A DNA stretch of 16,693 nucleotides. Origin: Caldifarciminota bacterium UBA2202 (GTDB lineage: Bacteria > Hydrothermota > 32-111). The notes beneath the pieces were generated by a model. That model saw only the letters and a program-made list of their open reading frames with translations, ran no database searches and was not told the origin of the DNA. Shown here piece by piece: positions 7,522 through 15,591 of the stretch. The translations under genes and the position numbers were made by a program. The DNA is taken from contig DCUY01000065.1 in the NCBI GenBank assembly GCA_002327905.1, positions 1-16,693 of the forward strand, read 5' to 3'. Positions within the stretch are counted from its first letter, which is position 1. Every line of letters begins with the position of its first letter.

Positions 7522-7557
7522 TTGACCTCTTTATTTTTTTTTATAATATGCTATAAT
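7522..7557 (+). promoter_or_regulatory. Promoter region of the long pyr-ruv-que unit, probably leaderless
   Basis: TTGACC (7522-7527) is followed by TAATAT (7544-7549, 16-base spacer), overlapping TATAAT at 7542-7547, and a second TATAAT at 7552-7557. The second lies 8 bases before the ATG at 7566, so a start from it would give an almost leaderless mRNA; the first gives a leader of about 10 bases. No Shine-Dalgarno is present either way. Which -10 is used cannot be decided from sequence. Confidence 0.45.
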
Positions 7558-7565
7558 ATTAAATT

Positions 7566-8906
7566 ATGAAATTTATGAAGTATTTGATTGTTGCTTTTGT
7601 TCTTATATTCGTATCCTCATGTGCGTATTTCAACACATTCTATAATGCTCAGAAGTATTATGAAGAGGGAGTGAGGCCTCTGCAGAACGGAGGAAGCGTC
7701 AATAAAGCTCTTCTTGACAAATCAATTGAAAAGTCCTCAAAAATTCTCCAATTTCATGTGAAATCGGAATATGTGGACGATGCTCTGCTTCTAATAGGCA
7801 AATCATATATGTACACCGGAGAGTATACAAAGGCTATCAGAAAATTCACGGAGCTTCTTGATTATTTCCCGAATTCGAAATTTTCAGATGATGCTCTCTT
7901 TTTCATGGGAAAAACTTATCTTCTTCAGGGAGAGAGTGAAGTGGCAAAGACAATCTTCACTCAGGTTATCGGAAGAAGTAAAGACCACAGGATAGATGCC
8001 ATAAACGAATGTGTAAACATAATGCTTGAGAAGAATAATTCAAAAGAAGCCGACTCTCTGATAAACTCTCTTTCAGACAGAGACAAGAAAAACAATAATA
8101 TACGATTCCTCTCCGGAAAAGTAAAATGGCGCGCAGGATACTATGAGGAGGCTCTGAAATATCTGACAAAGGTAAAAGCAGGAAAACTCTCAAAGAACGC
8201 GGGTTTTGAATACTATCAGATTATGTCGGACATATATCTTAAAACGAATAACATGAAAAAGGCTGAGAAGTCGATAAATGAAGGAATACGGATATTTCAG
8301 GAGCATATTATGAGGAACTCGCTCTATCTTCTGAAGGCTCGAATGCTGGTTTCTAATGAAAAATACGATAAAGCCATAGAACTTCTTGAAGATGTACTCG
8401 CTCAGCCCGGAGTCTCGTCAAAGGATTCTCTTATTTTCTACAAAGGTTTCGTTTATGAAACATATCTCTCTGATTTTGAAAAGGCTCTTGAATCATACAG
8501 GGCTATTGTTGATATTGAAAAGTCATCCAAGCTTTATCCTGAGGCTGAAGTCAAGGTGAAGTCACTTGAACTGTACATATCCCTCTCTCTTGATTCGACA
8601 AGTGAAAACATTGATGAGAATATAAAGAACAGATTTCTTCTTGCCGAGATAAATTATCAGAATCTTAACAGAGTGGATGAATCAATTGCAAAATATGAAG
8701 CAATTGCAGATTCATTTCCCCAGACAATATACGCGCCTAAGAGCATGTTCGCTTTGTCGTATATATATCTGAAAGACAAAAAGGATACAAATACCTCAGT
8801 CGAATATTTGAAACGGATCATTTATAGATTTCCGAATACGGAATATTCTGCAGAAGCAGAGGATAAGCTAAAGGAGTTTGAAAGTGCGCTCGATACTCTT
8901 AGATAA
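7566..8906 (+). CDS. TPR lipoprotein (outer-membrane-assembly-like scaffold)
   Basis: The first 18 residues form a lipoprotein signal ending in the lipobox VSSC, with Cys19 the lipidated residue. The mature start CAYFNTFYNAQKYYEEG resembles TPR lipoproteins that I associate with FCB and related candidate phyla. The rest is tetratricopeptide repeats in BamD/YbgF style: for example GKSYMYTGEYTKAIRKF (79-95) followed by DYFPNSKFSDDALFFMGKTY (99-118), with repeats of the same kind to the C-terminus (LAEINYQNLNRVDESIAKYE; DSFPQTIYAPKSMFALSYIY). It is probably anchored in the outer or cytoplasmic membrane facing the periplasm and acts as a protein-protein scaffold; the partner is unknown. It is the first gene of the long unit and overlaps pyrK by 23 bases, although no link to pyrimidine synthesis is evident. 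ATG at 7575 is an alternative start; neither has a Shine-Dalgarno. Confidence 0.8.
   Translation: MKFMKYLIVAFVLIFVSSCAYFNTFYNAQKYYEEGVRPLQNGGSVNKALLDKSIEKSSKILQFHVKSEYVDDALLLIGKSYMYTGEYTKAIRKFTELLDYFPNSKFSDDALFFMGKTYLLQGESEVAKTIFTQVIGRSKDHRIDAINECVNIMLEKNNSKEADSLINSLSDRDKKNNNIRFLSGKVKWRAGYYEEALKYLTKVKAGKLSKNAGFEYYQIMSDIYLKTNNMKKAEKSINEGIRIFQEHIMRNSLYLLKARMLVSNEKYDKAIELLEDVLAQPGVSSKDSLIFYKGFVYETYLSDFEKALESYRAIVDIEKSSKLYPEAEVKVKSLELYISLSLDSTSENIDENIKNRFLLAEINYQNLNRVDESIAKYEAIADSFPQTIYAPKSMFALSYIYLKDKKDTNTSVEYLKRIIYRFPNTEYSAEAEDKLKEFESALDTLR
8871..8876 (+). promoter_or_regulatory. Shine-Dalgarno deciding the pyrK start
   Basis: AAGGAG inside the end of the lipoprotein gene is only 1 base before an in-frame TTG (8878) but 7 bases before GTG 8884. 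The spacing favours GTG 8884 as the start of pyrK. Confidence 0.6.
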
Positions 8907-9600
8907 ACAGGAGATAGAAGATAATATTTTTCTTCTCACATTCAGTAGAGAAGAAAAATCCGAAATATATCCCGGGCAATTCTTAAGTATCCTGCATAAA
9001 AGCAGAGAAAAACTATTAAGACGTCCGTTTTCTATTCTGATGCACACGGAAAATAAAATTTCTATACTGATGAAAAAAATAGGAAGAGGCACAGAGTCAA
9101 TCTCCGAAATAAGTTTAGGAAGCGAGGTCGATATGCTGTATCCTCTCGGAAAGCCCTTCAAAGAGAATCTTGACAATGAAAAGACTCTCTTTGTCGCAGG
9201 AGGAATCGGAATCGCGGGAATTTATTCTTTTATTGACAGAGGCAGAAATCAAAATATCATAATCGGAGACAGAGATGGAGAATTTGAAAGAGTTGCGGAA
9301 AAGCTATTTAAAGATTGTCTGTATGTTTCAGAGAGGGGCGACACCCGAAGAAAAGGCAGAGTGACTGATTTTCTTGATATGTTCGAATTCAATACGATTG
9401 TCGCATGCGGGCCGAAGCAGATGCTCAATGCTCTAAAAAAACAAGTTCAAAACAAACGTTACCTTGCAGTGTGCGAGGAAATTATGGCATGCGGAGTAGG
9501 TTTATGCAACGGATGCGTTGTAAAATATGATGATAATACATTCAGGAGAGTATGCACTGACGGGCCGGTGCTTGACGGGAACAGGATAGTATATGAATGA
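8884..9600 (+). CDS. pyrK: Dihydroorotate dehydrogenase B, electron transfer subunit PyrK
   Basis: PyrK carries FAD and a [2Fe-2S] cluster and passes electrons from the FMN of PyrD to NAD+ in the oxidation of dihydroorotate to orotate. Counting from GTG 8884 (238 residues), the FAD-binding RRPFS lies at 46-50, the NAD-domain glycine motif FVAGGIGIAGIY at about 103-114, and the cluster cysteines at C203-x4-C208-x2-C211-x12-C224, within EIMACGVGLCNGCVV and VCTDGPV. This is the normal PyrK order and length. A longer TTG start (8878) exists but lies too close to the Shine-Dalgarno. The gene starts inside the lipoprotein gene and overlaps pyrD by 8 bases, as expected for the two subunits of one complex. 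Its presence shows that this organism uses the NAD-linked class 1B enzyme. Confidence 0.93.
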   Translation: MRSILLDKQEIEDNIFLLTFSREEKSEIYPGQFLSILHKSREKLLRRPFSILMHTENKISILMKKIGRGTESISEISLGSEVDMLYPLGKPFKENLDNEKTLFVAGGIGIAGIYSFIDRGRNQNIIIGDRDGEFERVAEKLFKDCLYVSERGDTRRKGRVTDFLDMFEFNTIVACGPKQMLNALKKQVQNKRYLAVCEEIMACGVGLCNGCVVKYDDNTFRRVCTDGPVLDGNRIVYE

Positions 9601-10504
9601 TACACTAGTAAAAATCGGAAAAACAGTGCTGAAAACACCGATTCTCGGGGCAAGCGGATGTTCCGGATGGGGTGAAGAATTAAAATGCTTCAATGATTTT
9701 AAAAATATCGGCGGTTTTGTCACAAAATCAATTACTCTAAATGAAAAAATCGGAAATGAAATGCCTCGAATTATGGAGACATACGGCGGACTTCTGAATT
9801 CAATAGGATTGGAGAACAAGGGGATAGAATATTTTATTGAAAATATTCTTCCTTCGCTTAAAACCTTCGAGTGCGCAAAATTTCTGAATATCGCTCCGTT
9901 TGAAGCGGATGATCTTAAGAAAATGATAGAACTTCTTGACTGCCATTCAGGGTTTGACGGATACGAAGTGAACATCTCCTGTCCGAATGTCACTCACGGA
10001 GGAATCTCTTTCAATTCTTCGGCAGATGAAGCAGAGACTCTGATAAAAAGTGCAAGAAGCCTGACTGATAAAACACTTCTTTTAAAACTTTCTCCGGCAT
10101 TTGAGTCATCTTTTGAAATTGCGGAGAGAGCGGAAGCTTATGGGTTTGACGGCATAACTTTCACAAATACATATATAGGCACTGCGGTAAATGTGAAAGA
10201 GAGAAAATTCGTTTTTAAGAACAGGCAGGCGGGTCTGTCAGGAAGCGCGATAAAGCCGCTCTCTCTGATGAATGTATATAAAATGTCAAAAAGGATCAGA
10301 ATACCGATAATTGCGGCCGGAGGAATAAAAAATCTTGATGATATTCTCGAATTTCTTATAATAGGAGCCACAGCTGTTCAGATAGGAACACAGCTTTTAA
10401 TTGAGCCTGACATTCTGACAAGATTGTCCCGGGAATTGAATTTATATCTGGAAAAAGAGAATATTGAAAGCGTAAAAAAAATAATTGGATCATTAAAGGA
10501 GTGA
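9593..10504 (+). CDS. pyrD: Dihydroorotate dehydrogenase B, catalytic subunit PyrD
   Basis: An FMN-dependent TIM barrel that oxidises dihydroorotate to orotate, the fourth step of UMP synthesis, working with PyrK in the cytosol. Visible motifs are GASGCSGWGEE (19-29), VTKSIT (43-48, with the FMN-contacting Lys45), EVNISCPNV with catalytic Cys130 (the cysteine base marks class 1; class 2 enzymes use serine), AGLSGSAIKPLSL, and the phosphate-binding AAGGI and IGATAVQIGT near the C-terminus. Length 303 is typical. The GLSG[P]AIKP motif has Ser where Pro is common. AGGA lies 6 bases before the ATG, which is inside the end of pyrK. Close spacing to pyrF and pyrE puts the last three steps of the pathway together; pyrB, pyrC and carAB are not in view. 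Confidence 0.94.
   Translation: MNDTLVKIGKTVLKTPILGASGCSGWGEELKCFNDFKNIGGFVTKSITLNEKIGNEMPRIMETYGGLLNSIGLENKGIEYFIENILPSLKTFECAKFLNIAPFEADDLKKMIELLDCHSGFDGYEVNISCPNVTHGGISFNSSADEAETLIKSARSLTDKTLLLKLSPAFESSFEIAERAEAYGFDGITFTNTYIGTAVNVKERKFVFKNRQAGLSGSAIKPLSLMNVYKMSKRIRIPIIAAGGIKNLDDILEFLIIGATAVQIGTQLLIEPDILTRLSRELNLYLEKENIESVKKIIGSLKE
10496..10501 (+). promoter_or_regulatory. Shine-Dalgarno deciding the pyrF start
   Basis: AAGGAG overlaps the last codons of pyrD. It lies 5 bases before ATG 10507, whereas the in-frame GTG at 10501 begins on its last base and cannot use it. ATG 10507 is therefore preferred. Confidence 0.7.
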
Positions 10505-10506
10505 AG

Positions 10507-11238
10507 ATGAAAATTAATGACCGTCTGATTGTTCCTCTTGATGTGGAAAAATTTAATGAAGCGGAGAGCATCGTAAATGAACTGGAAGAGAATATCACAA
10601 CATACAAAGTGGGGCTTCAGCTCTATACAAGAGAAGGCCAGAGAGTTATAAAGATGCTTAAAAAATATGAAAAGAAAATATTTCTTGACCTTAAATTTCA
10701 CGACATTCCGAATACTGTTGTCGGAGCTGTAAAATCCGCGCTTGAGCTCGGAATTGATATGCTGACGATTCATGCAATGGGAGGTTTTGACATGATGGAG
10801 GGTGTGGCTAAACTGCTTTGGCAGAGGCGGAATGACGGCAAACATTCTCCTACGGTCTTCGCAGTCACACTTCTCACATCACTTGATAGCGCCTTTTTAA
10901 TGGATGTAATCGGAACTACGAACCGGTCTGTTGAAGATGAGGTTGTAATACTTGCCGGAGCCGCGCAATCTGCTGGCATAAACGGAGTTGTTGCAGCTCC
11001 TCAAGAGATAAAGAGCATCAGAAAAAAATACGGAAAAGAGCTTTTAATCCTAACGCCCGGAATAAGGCCTGCAGGAAGCGATAAAAACGATCAACAGAGA
11101 ATTGCAACTCCTTTCTCAGCAATAAAGGACGGAGCTGATTATATTGTTGTGGGCAGACCGATACTCCAGTCTGAGAACAAAATAAAGACAGTGAAAAACA
11201 TACTAAAGGAGATGAGGGATGGACTTAAAAACTCTTGA
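10507..11238 (+). CDS. pyrF: Orotidine 5'-phosphate decarboxylase
   Basis: PyrF decarboxylates OMP to UMP, the last pathway step. Counting from ATG 10507 (243 residues), the N-terminal strand IVPLDV holds Asp12, and the catalytic block FLDLKFHDIPNT gives Asp61, Lys63 and Asp66, the charged network of all OMP decarboxylases. Further motifs are TIHAMGG, VTLLTS, LTPGIRP and DQQRIATPFSAIKDGADYIV, with VGRPI as the phosphate-binding end. This is the bacterial class I (E. coli-like) form and of normal length. The start lies 2 bases after the pyrD stop, and the 3' end overlaps pyrE by 20 bases. Confidence 0.95.
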   Translation: MKINDRLIVPLDVEKFNEAESIVNELEENITTYKVGLQLYTREGQRVIKMLKKYEKKIFLDLKFHDIPNTVVGAVKSALELGIDMLTIHAMGGFDMMEGVAKLLWQRRNDGKHSPTVFAVTLLTSLDSAFLMDVIGTTNRSVEDEVVILAGAAQSAGINGVVAAPQEIKSIRKKYGKELLILTPGIRPAGSDKNDQQRIATPFSAIKDGADYIVVGRPILQSENKIKTVKNILKEMRDGLKNS

Positions 11239-11773
11239 AAGAGAGCATGTGGTTTTAAAAGGGCATTTTCTCCTGACAAGCGGACTTCATTCGGATACTT
11301 ATTTTGAAAAGTTCCGTCTTCTTGAAAATCCGGCTATTCTTGTCGACCTTGTCACTCATGCAATTAAAAAAATGAGTTTCAGGGATTTCGATTATGTTCT
11401 CGGACCTACAGTGGGAGGAATAGCAGTTGCCTATGAATTCGCAAGACAGTTAAAATGCAAGGCCGCATATCTTGAGAAAAGAGAAGATAAAATGGGGCTT
11501 TACAGGGGAACACCCGTAACATCAAGCCATCGTCTTCTTATTGTTGATGATGTCCTTACAACAGGAAAATCAATAAATCTTATGATTGATGCAGTCACAG
11601 CTTTCAATGGCAACATAAAATCCATTGCCGTGCTTATTGACAGAAGCAAGGAGACTAAATTCGATTATCCTATTGTCAGCGCAATGACAGTGGATGCGGC
11701 GACATATGCGGCGGAATCATGCATATTGTGCGAAAAGAAGATACCTCTCGTAAGACCCGGCGGAAAAAGATAA
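11219..11773 (+). CDS. pyrE: Orotate phosphoribosyltransferase
   Basis: PyrE joins orotate to PRPP to make OMP, the substrate of PyrF. The PRPP-binding loop LLIVDDVLTTGKS (106-118) carries the paired Asp110-Asp111 and the TTG phosphate loop. TSGLHSDTYF (20-29) matches the orotate/ribose-binding SG..S.Y motif, and LEKRED lies in the catalytic flexible loop region. At 184 residues it is of the short bacterial type, ending in a cysteine-containing ESCILCEKKIPLVRPGGKR tail seen in many such enzymes. AAGGAG (11206-11211) sits 7 bases before the ATG, inside pyrF. A 21-base gap follows before yebC, the largest in the unit. Confidence 0.94.
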   Translation: MDLKTLEREHVVLKGHFLLTSGLHSDTYFEKFRLLENPAILVDLVTHAIKKMSFRDFDYVLGPTVGGIAVAYEFARQLKCKAAYLEKREDKMGLYRGTPVTSSHRLLIVDDVLTTGKSINLMIDAVTAFNGNIKSIAVLIDRSKETKFDYPIVSAMTVDAATYAAESCILCEKKIPLVRPGGKR

Positions 11774-11781
11774 AAATTAAA

Positions 11782-11788
11782 AAGGAGG
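11782..11788 (+). promoter_or_regulatory. Strong Shine-Dalgarno of yebC
   Basis: AAGGAGG lies 6 bases before the ATG at 11795. It is the best ribosome binding site in the window and suggests that yebC is translated independently and more strongly than its coupled neighbours. Confidence 0.7.
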
Positions 11789-11794
11789 ATATAT

Positions 11795-12544
11795 ATGTCA
11801 GGACACAATAAGTGGAGCACAATCAAAAGAAAGAAGGCGATAGAGGACAACAAAAGAGGAGCCATATTCACAAAACTTATCAAGGAAATAACCCTTGCGG
11901 CGAGAGACGGAGGAGGAGACATAGAGGGAAATGCCCGCCTGAGAGCAGCTGTAGCTTCTGCAAAAAAGGCCAATATGCCAGCAGAGAATGTTGAGAGAGG
12001 CATAAAAAAAGGAACGGGAGAGCTTCCCGGAGTGGTTTATGAAGAAGTCACATACGGAGGATACGGTTCAGGCGGAGCGGCAATACTCGTGGATGTTGTG
12101 ACTGACAATAAGAACAGGGCAACAAGCGAAATAAGGCACATCTTTTCGAGATTCGGAAAGGAGCTTGGAGATGTCAGTTCGGTAGCATGGATGTTTGAGA
12201 GAAAAGGGCACATTGAAATTGACGGAACAAAGCACAAATTTGACGATATTCTGGAAGCCGCTATAGATGCAGGCGCGGAGGATGTGGCTGACGGTGGAGA
12301 AGTGATAAATGTTTTTACGGCTCCTGAAGATTTGTATAGAGTCAAAAAAATTCTTGACGAGAAAAAAATTGAGACGCATTCAGCCAATTTAATAAAAAAG
12401 GCGCAGACACTTGTTTCACTCAGTGACAGCGATGCATCTGTTATGATACGATTGATGGACGCATTGGAAGAGAATGATGATGTCCAGAATGTATATTCAA
12501 ACTTTGATGTTTCAGATGAACTCATGGAGAAGCTCTCCAAGTGA
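11795..12544 (+). CDS. yebC: YebC/PmpR family (TACO1-like) protein
   Basis: The whole length fits this conserved family. The N-terminus MSGHNKWSTIKRKKAIEDNK is a variant of the usual M-AGHSKW-IKHRKA start, followed by FTKLIKEI, NARLRAAVASAKKANMPAENVERGIKKGTG and YEEVTYGGYGSGGAAILVDVVTDNKNR-type signatures. At 249 residues it is normal. Members were described as DNA-binding regulators; bacterial YebC and mitochondrial TACO1 have more recently been linked to translation through polyproline stretches. It sits directly before ruvC, a very common arrangement, and overlaps it by 4 bases (GTGA). The molecular role in this organism is inferred. Confidence 0.93.
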   Translation: MSGHNKWSTIKRKKAIEDNKRGAIFTKLIKEITLAARDGGGDIEGNARLRAAVASAKKANMPAENVERGIKKGTGELPGVVYEEVTYGGYGSGGAAILVDVVTDNKNRATSEIRHIFSRFGKELGDVSSVAWMFERKGHIEIDGTKHKFDDILEAAIDAGAEDVADGGEVINVFTAPEDLYRVKKILDEKKIETHSANLIKKAQTLVSLSDSDASVMIRLMDALEENDDVQNVYSNFDVSDELMEKLSK

Positions 12545-12999
12545 ATGTAATCGGATTTGATCCGAGTTTGTCACAAACAGGATATGCAATAGTCAATGCA
12601 GAAAAACAGGAGATCGTATCCGCAGGAGTAATTAAGACAAAATCTTCAAATGACTTGAATGAGAGAATCTTTGAAATTTATAAAAATTCCAAAGAGATTC
12701 TCGGAAAATATAAAATAGACCACTCCGCTTTTGAAGAATCTTTTTATCACAAAAATGTGCGCACATCAAATCTCCTGTCTCAAGTGCGCACTGCTCTCAT
12801 AATCAGCTGCATGGAGCAGAACATGACAGTGTCCCTATTCTCTGCAAACAATATAAAAAAGTGTATTACGGGAAGGGGGCATGCTTCAAAGGAACAGGTT
12901 CTTTACATGGTTAAACAGATATTTCATCTGACGGAGAATGTGCCTGACGATGTCTCTGATGCCCTTGCAGTAGCATACACTTTCATAATGAGGTCATAA
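12541..12999 (+). CDS. ruvC: Crossover junction endodeoxyribonuclease RuvC
   Basis: RuvC is the dimeric nuclease that cuts Holliday junctions after RuvAB branch migration. All four metal-binding acidic residues of the RNase H-like fold are seen: Asp7 in IGFDPSLSQTGYA, Glu65 in AFEESFYHKN, and Asp137 and Asp140 in DDVSDALAVAY. The VRTSNLLSQVR helix and the SANNIKKCITGRGHASKEQV region also match. At 152 residues it is slightly shorter than E. coli RuvC (173), lacking only C-terminal residues. The start is GTG within the GTGA overlap with yebC, with GGAG 11 bases upstream; no ATG is available near the conserved N-terminus. Only 1 base separates its stop from ruvA. Confidence 0.94.
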   Translation: MNVIGFDPSLSQTGYAIVNAEKQEIVSAGVIKTKSSNDLNERIFEIYKNSKEILGKYKIDHSAFEESFYHKNVRTSNLLSQVRTALIISCMEQNMTVSLFSANNIKKCITGRGHASKEQVLYMVKQIFHLTENVPDDVSDALAVAYTFIMRS

Positions 13000-13000
13000 A

Positions 13001-13561
13001 ATGAATTCATTCATAAAAGGAATTCTTATTCAAAAAAATCCTGCAAATGTTGTAATCGAAAACAATGGAATAGGATATATGATGAGAATATCGCTATCTT
13101 CATATGATAAGCTTCCTCAACCGGGGGAGCAGGCGGTTTTATACACCTTTCTTTCAATCAAGAATGAAGAAGTGTCTATATACGGATTTGCCACTGAGAA
13201 AGAGAAAATACTATTTCTCAAACTTATAGAAATACCCAAAGTGGGTCCGAAGACGGCATTGTCAGTCTTCAATGCACTTGCTCCTGAGGAATTCGAAAAT
13301 GCTGTATTGATGCGAAACAGCGCGATGATAGCAAAAGCAAAGGGCATAAGCAAGAAGACTGCGGAGACAATAATCCTTGAATTGTCGGGCAAACTCTCCG
13401 TTGACGGAACACGGATAACGAATGATGCTTATGAAGCGCTTCTTGCACTCGGATTCATGCAGAAGGATATTGATCCTGTTTTAAGAGATGTAATGTCCGC
13501 TGTTGCAGACAAAGAGAATACTGAAGAAATTGTAAAAGAAGCTTTAAAGAGGCTCAGATGA
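13001..13561 (+). CDS. ruvA: Holliday junction branch-migration protein RuvA
   Basis: RuvA tetramers hold the four-way junction and load RuvB rings. The N-terminal OB fold (1 to about 63) includes the acidic pin at Glu56-Glu57 (NEEVSIYGF), which holds the strands apart. Two helix-hairpin-helix motifs follow, IEIPKVGPKTALSVF (76-90) and AKGISKKTAETIILEL (113-128), then a short linker and the C-terminal RuvB-binding three-helix domain (about 140-186, NDAYEALLALGF). Length 186 is typical. GAGG precedes the ATG by 7 bases, inside the end of ruvC. The stop overlaps ruvB by ATGA. Confidence 0.95.
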   Translation: MNSFIKGILIQKNPANVVIENNGIGYMMRISLSSYDKLPQPGEQAVLYTFLSIKNEEVSIYGFATEKEKILFLKLIEIPKVGPKTALSVFNALAPEEFENAVLMRNSAMIAKAKGISKKTAETIILELSGKLSVDGTRITNDAYEALLALGFMQKDIDPVLRDVMSAVADKENTEEIVKEALKRLR

Positions 13562-14568
13562 ACAAAGAAATCATCACTTCTGCGAAACTAAGGGAAGACA
13601 TTGAGATAGAAGAGAATTTACGGCCGAAGATGCTGAAGAATTTCGTCGGGCAGAGAAAACTTAAAGAGAATCTTGAAATTGCGATAGAGTCGGCGAAAAA
13701 ACGCAACGACATACTTGACCATCTGCTATTCTTTGGTCCTCCCGGTCTTGGAAAGACGACTTTATCGTACATAGTGGCAAACGAGATGGGAGTGAAAATA
13801 TATTCCACAAGCGGTCCTGTGCTTGACAAGCCGGGAGACCTTGCCGGAGTTCTCACAAAACTTGAAAAGGGAGATATACTATTCATTGATGAAATACACA
13901 GAATCAACAGAGTGGTTGAAGAATACCTTTATCCAGCAATGGAGGATTTTGCAATTGATATCCTGATAGACTCAGGCCCCTCGGCAAGAAGCGTCAAGCT
14001 GAAGCTGAAGCCTTTCACACTAATAGGAGCGACAACGAGAAGCGGGCTTTTAACTGCACCAATGCGGTCAAGATTCGGAATTTCAAACCGCCTCGATTTT
14101 TATACTGATGATGACATTGCAGAAATATTAAAACGGTCGTCAAAAATATTGAATATTGACTCGGATAAAGACGGTTTTTATGAAATTGCGAAGAGGTCAA
14201 GGGGAACACCGAGAATAGCCAACAGACTCTTAAAGAGAGTGCGTGATTATGCTGTGGTAAAATCAGACGGAAAGATTGACCGGGAGACTGCTTTAAAAGC
14301 AATGGAGACACTTGATGTGGATTCATTGGGTCTTGACGACTTAAGCGTGGCTATACTGAAGACTATAATTGAAAAATACAACGGGGGACCAGTGGGAGTA
14401 TCCACCCTCGCCATATCCGTGGGAGAGACTTCAGAGACAATAGAAGAGGTGTACGAACCTTTTCTGATAATGAAGGGCCTTCTCAAGAGGACTCAGAGAG
14501 GAAGAGTCGCGACAAAGAATGCGTATGACCATCTCGGCATAAAAACAGAAGGGCAATTGTTTGAATAG
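13558..14568 (+). CDS. ruvB: Holliday junction branch-migration ATPase RuvB
   Basis: RuvB forms hexameric rings that pump DNA through the junction by ATP hydrolysis. Visible parts are the N-terminal LRPKMLKNFVGQ (21-32), Walker A GPPGLGKTT (60-68), Walker B ILFIDEIH (107-114), sensor 1 IGATTR (156-161), the arginine finger Arg170 in MRSRFG, sensor 2 in RGTPRIANRLL, and a C-terminal winged helix with GGPVGVSTLA, VYEPFLI and TQRGRVAT. Length 336 is standard. The start overlaps the ruvA stop by ATGA, and the TAG stop is directly followed by the queA ATG. ruvC, ruvA and ruvB together give the complete resolvasome. Confidence 0.97.
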   Translation: MNKEIITSAKLREDIEIEENLRPKMLKNFVGQRKLKENLEIAIESAKKRNDILDHLLFFGPPGLGKTTLSYIVANEMGVKIYSTSGPVLDKPGDLAGVLTKLEKGDILFIDEIHRINRVVEEYLYPAMEDFAIDILIDSGPSARSVKLKLKPFTLIGATTRSGLLTAPMRSRFGISNRLDFYTDDDIAEILKRSSKILNIDSDKDGFYEIAKRSRGTPRIANRLLKRVRDYAVVKSDGKIDRETALKAMETLDVDSLGLDDLSVAILKTIIEKYNGGPVGVSTLAISVGETSETIEEVYEPFLIMKGLLKRTQRGRVATKNAYDHLGIKTEGQLFE

Positions 14569-15591
14569 ATGACTTCAATTAATGAGTTTGATTATATACT
14601 TCCGAAAGAACTTATAGCTTACGAACCGTGCAGGAGAGGGGAGAGCAGACTTCTGATACTCAACAGAAAGAAAAAGACATTTGAGGAATCTGTAACGCGC
14701 GAGATACCGTCAATACTCGAATATCCTGCGGTTATTGCAAGGAATACCACAAGGGTGGTTAAGACAAGATTTTTTGCATTCAAAGAGAGCGGAGGAAGAA
14801 TAGAATTTCTTGTGCTGAATCCTTATGAAAAGGGAGATAAATACAATGCATTGATAAAACGTTCGTCAAAACTAAGAATAGATGATGTTCTTAAAATCGG
14901 AGGCAATTCTTTTGTGAAACTCACAGGAAAAAAAGAAAATATTTGGAATATAAAAATAGAGTCAGATTTAGCTATGAAGGAGTTTTTTGAGAGATACGGA
15001 CATACTCCGCTTCCGCCTTATATCAAGAGAAGCGATTTAAGGAGTGATGAGGAGAGCTACCAGACGGTATATGCCGATACGGATGGTTCTTCAGCCGCCC
15101 CCACTGCGGGGCTTCACTTTTCCGAAGAGATGATAAAAAATATTGAGAATTCAGGAGGAATATTTGCTGATGTGCTTCTCCATGTGGGACTCGGAACCTT
15201 TGAACCTGTCAAGGAGGAGAATGTTGAAGAGCATAAAATGCACTCGGAAATTTTCTCTGTTAACAGAAAGACAGCAGAGATTCTCACAAAGGCAAAAAAG
15301 GAGAATACAAAGATTCTCTCAATCGGTACTACGACATTACGTGTTCTTGAAACAATATTCAAAGAGAATGAATTCTTCGCAGAGACAGGTTCTACGGATA
15401 TTTTTATCTATCCACCGCATAAAATAAATAGCGCGGATTTACTGCTGACAAATTTTCATCTTCCTAAATCCACTCTGATAATGCTCGTATCCGCCTTTGC
15501 CGGAAGGGAATTTTTGATGGATGCATATAAGTTTGCGGTTGAAAAAAAATACAGATTCTTTTCCTATGGGGATGCGATGTTGATAGTATGA
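14569..15591 (+). CDS. queA: S-adenosylmethionine:tRNA ribosyltransferase-isomerase
   Basis: QueA transfers and isomerises the ribosyl part of AdoMet onto preQ1 at tRNA position 34, making epoxyqueuosine. Signatures in order are FDYILPKELIAYEP (7-20), SRLLIL (26-31), GHTPLPPYIKR (144-154), YQTVYAD, SSAAPTAGLHF (174-184), HVGLGTFEPV (205-214), HKMHSE, TTTLRVLE and NFHLPKSTLIMLVSAFAG. Length 340 is normal. The ATG directly abuts the ruvB TAG and there is no clear Shine-Dalgarno (AGAAGGG lies about 16 bases upstream), so translation probably depends on coupling to ruvB. It overlaps tgt by ATGA, the enzyme that works immediately before it in the pathway. Confidence 0.95.
   Translation: MTSINEFDYILPKELIAYEPCRRGESRLLILNRKKKTFEESVTREIPSILEYPAVIARNTTRVVKTRFFAFKESGGRIEFLVLNPYEKGDKYNALIKRSSKLRIDDVLKIGGNSFVKLTGKKENIWNIKIESDLAMKEFFERYGHTPLPPYIKRSDLRSDEESYQTVYADTDGSSAAPTAGLHFSEEMIKNIENSGGIFADVLLHVGLGTFEPVKEENVEEHKMHSEIFSVNRKTAEILTKAKKENTKILSIGTTTLRVLETIFKENEFFAETGSTDIFIYPPHKINSADLLLTNFHLPKSTLIMLVSAFAGREFLMDAYKFAVEKKYRFFSYGDAMLIV

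Noticed and set aside
12037..12540. Minus-strand ORF of 167 codons opposite yebC
   Set aside because: Serine-rich antisense translation of a well-conserved gene; no independent signals.
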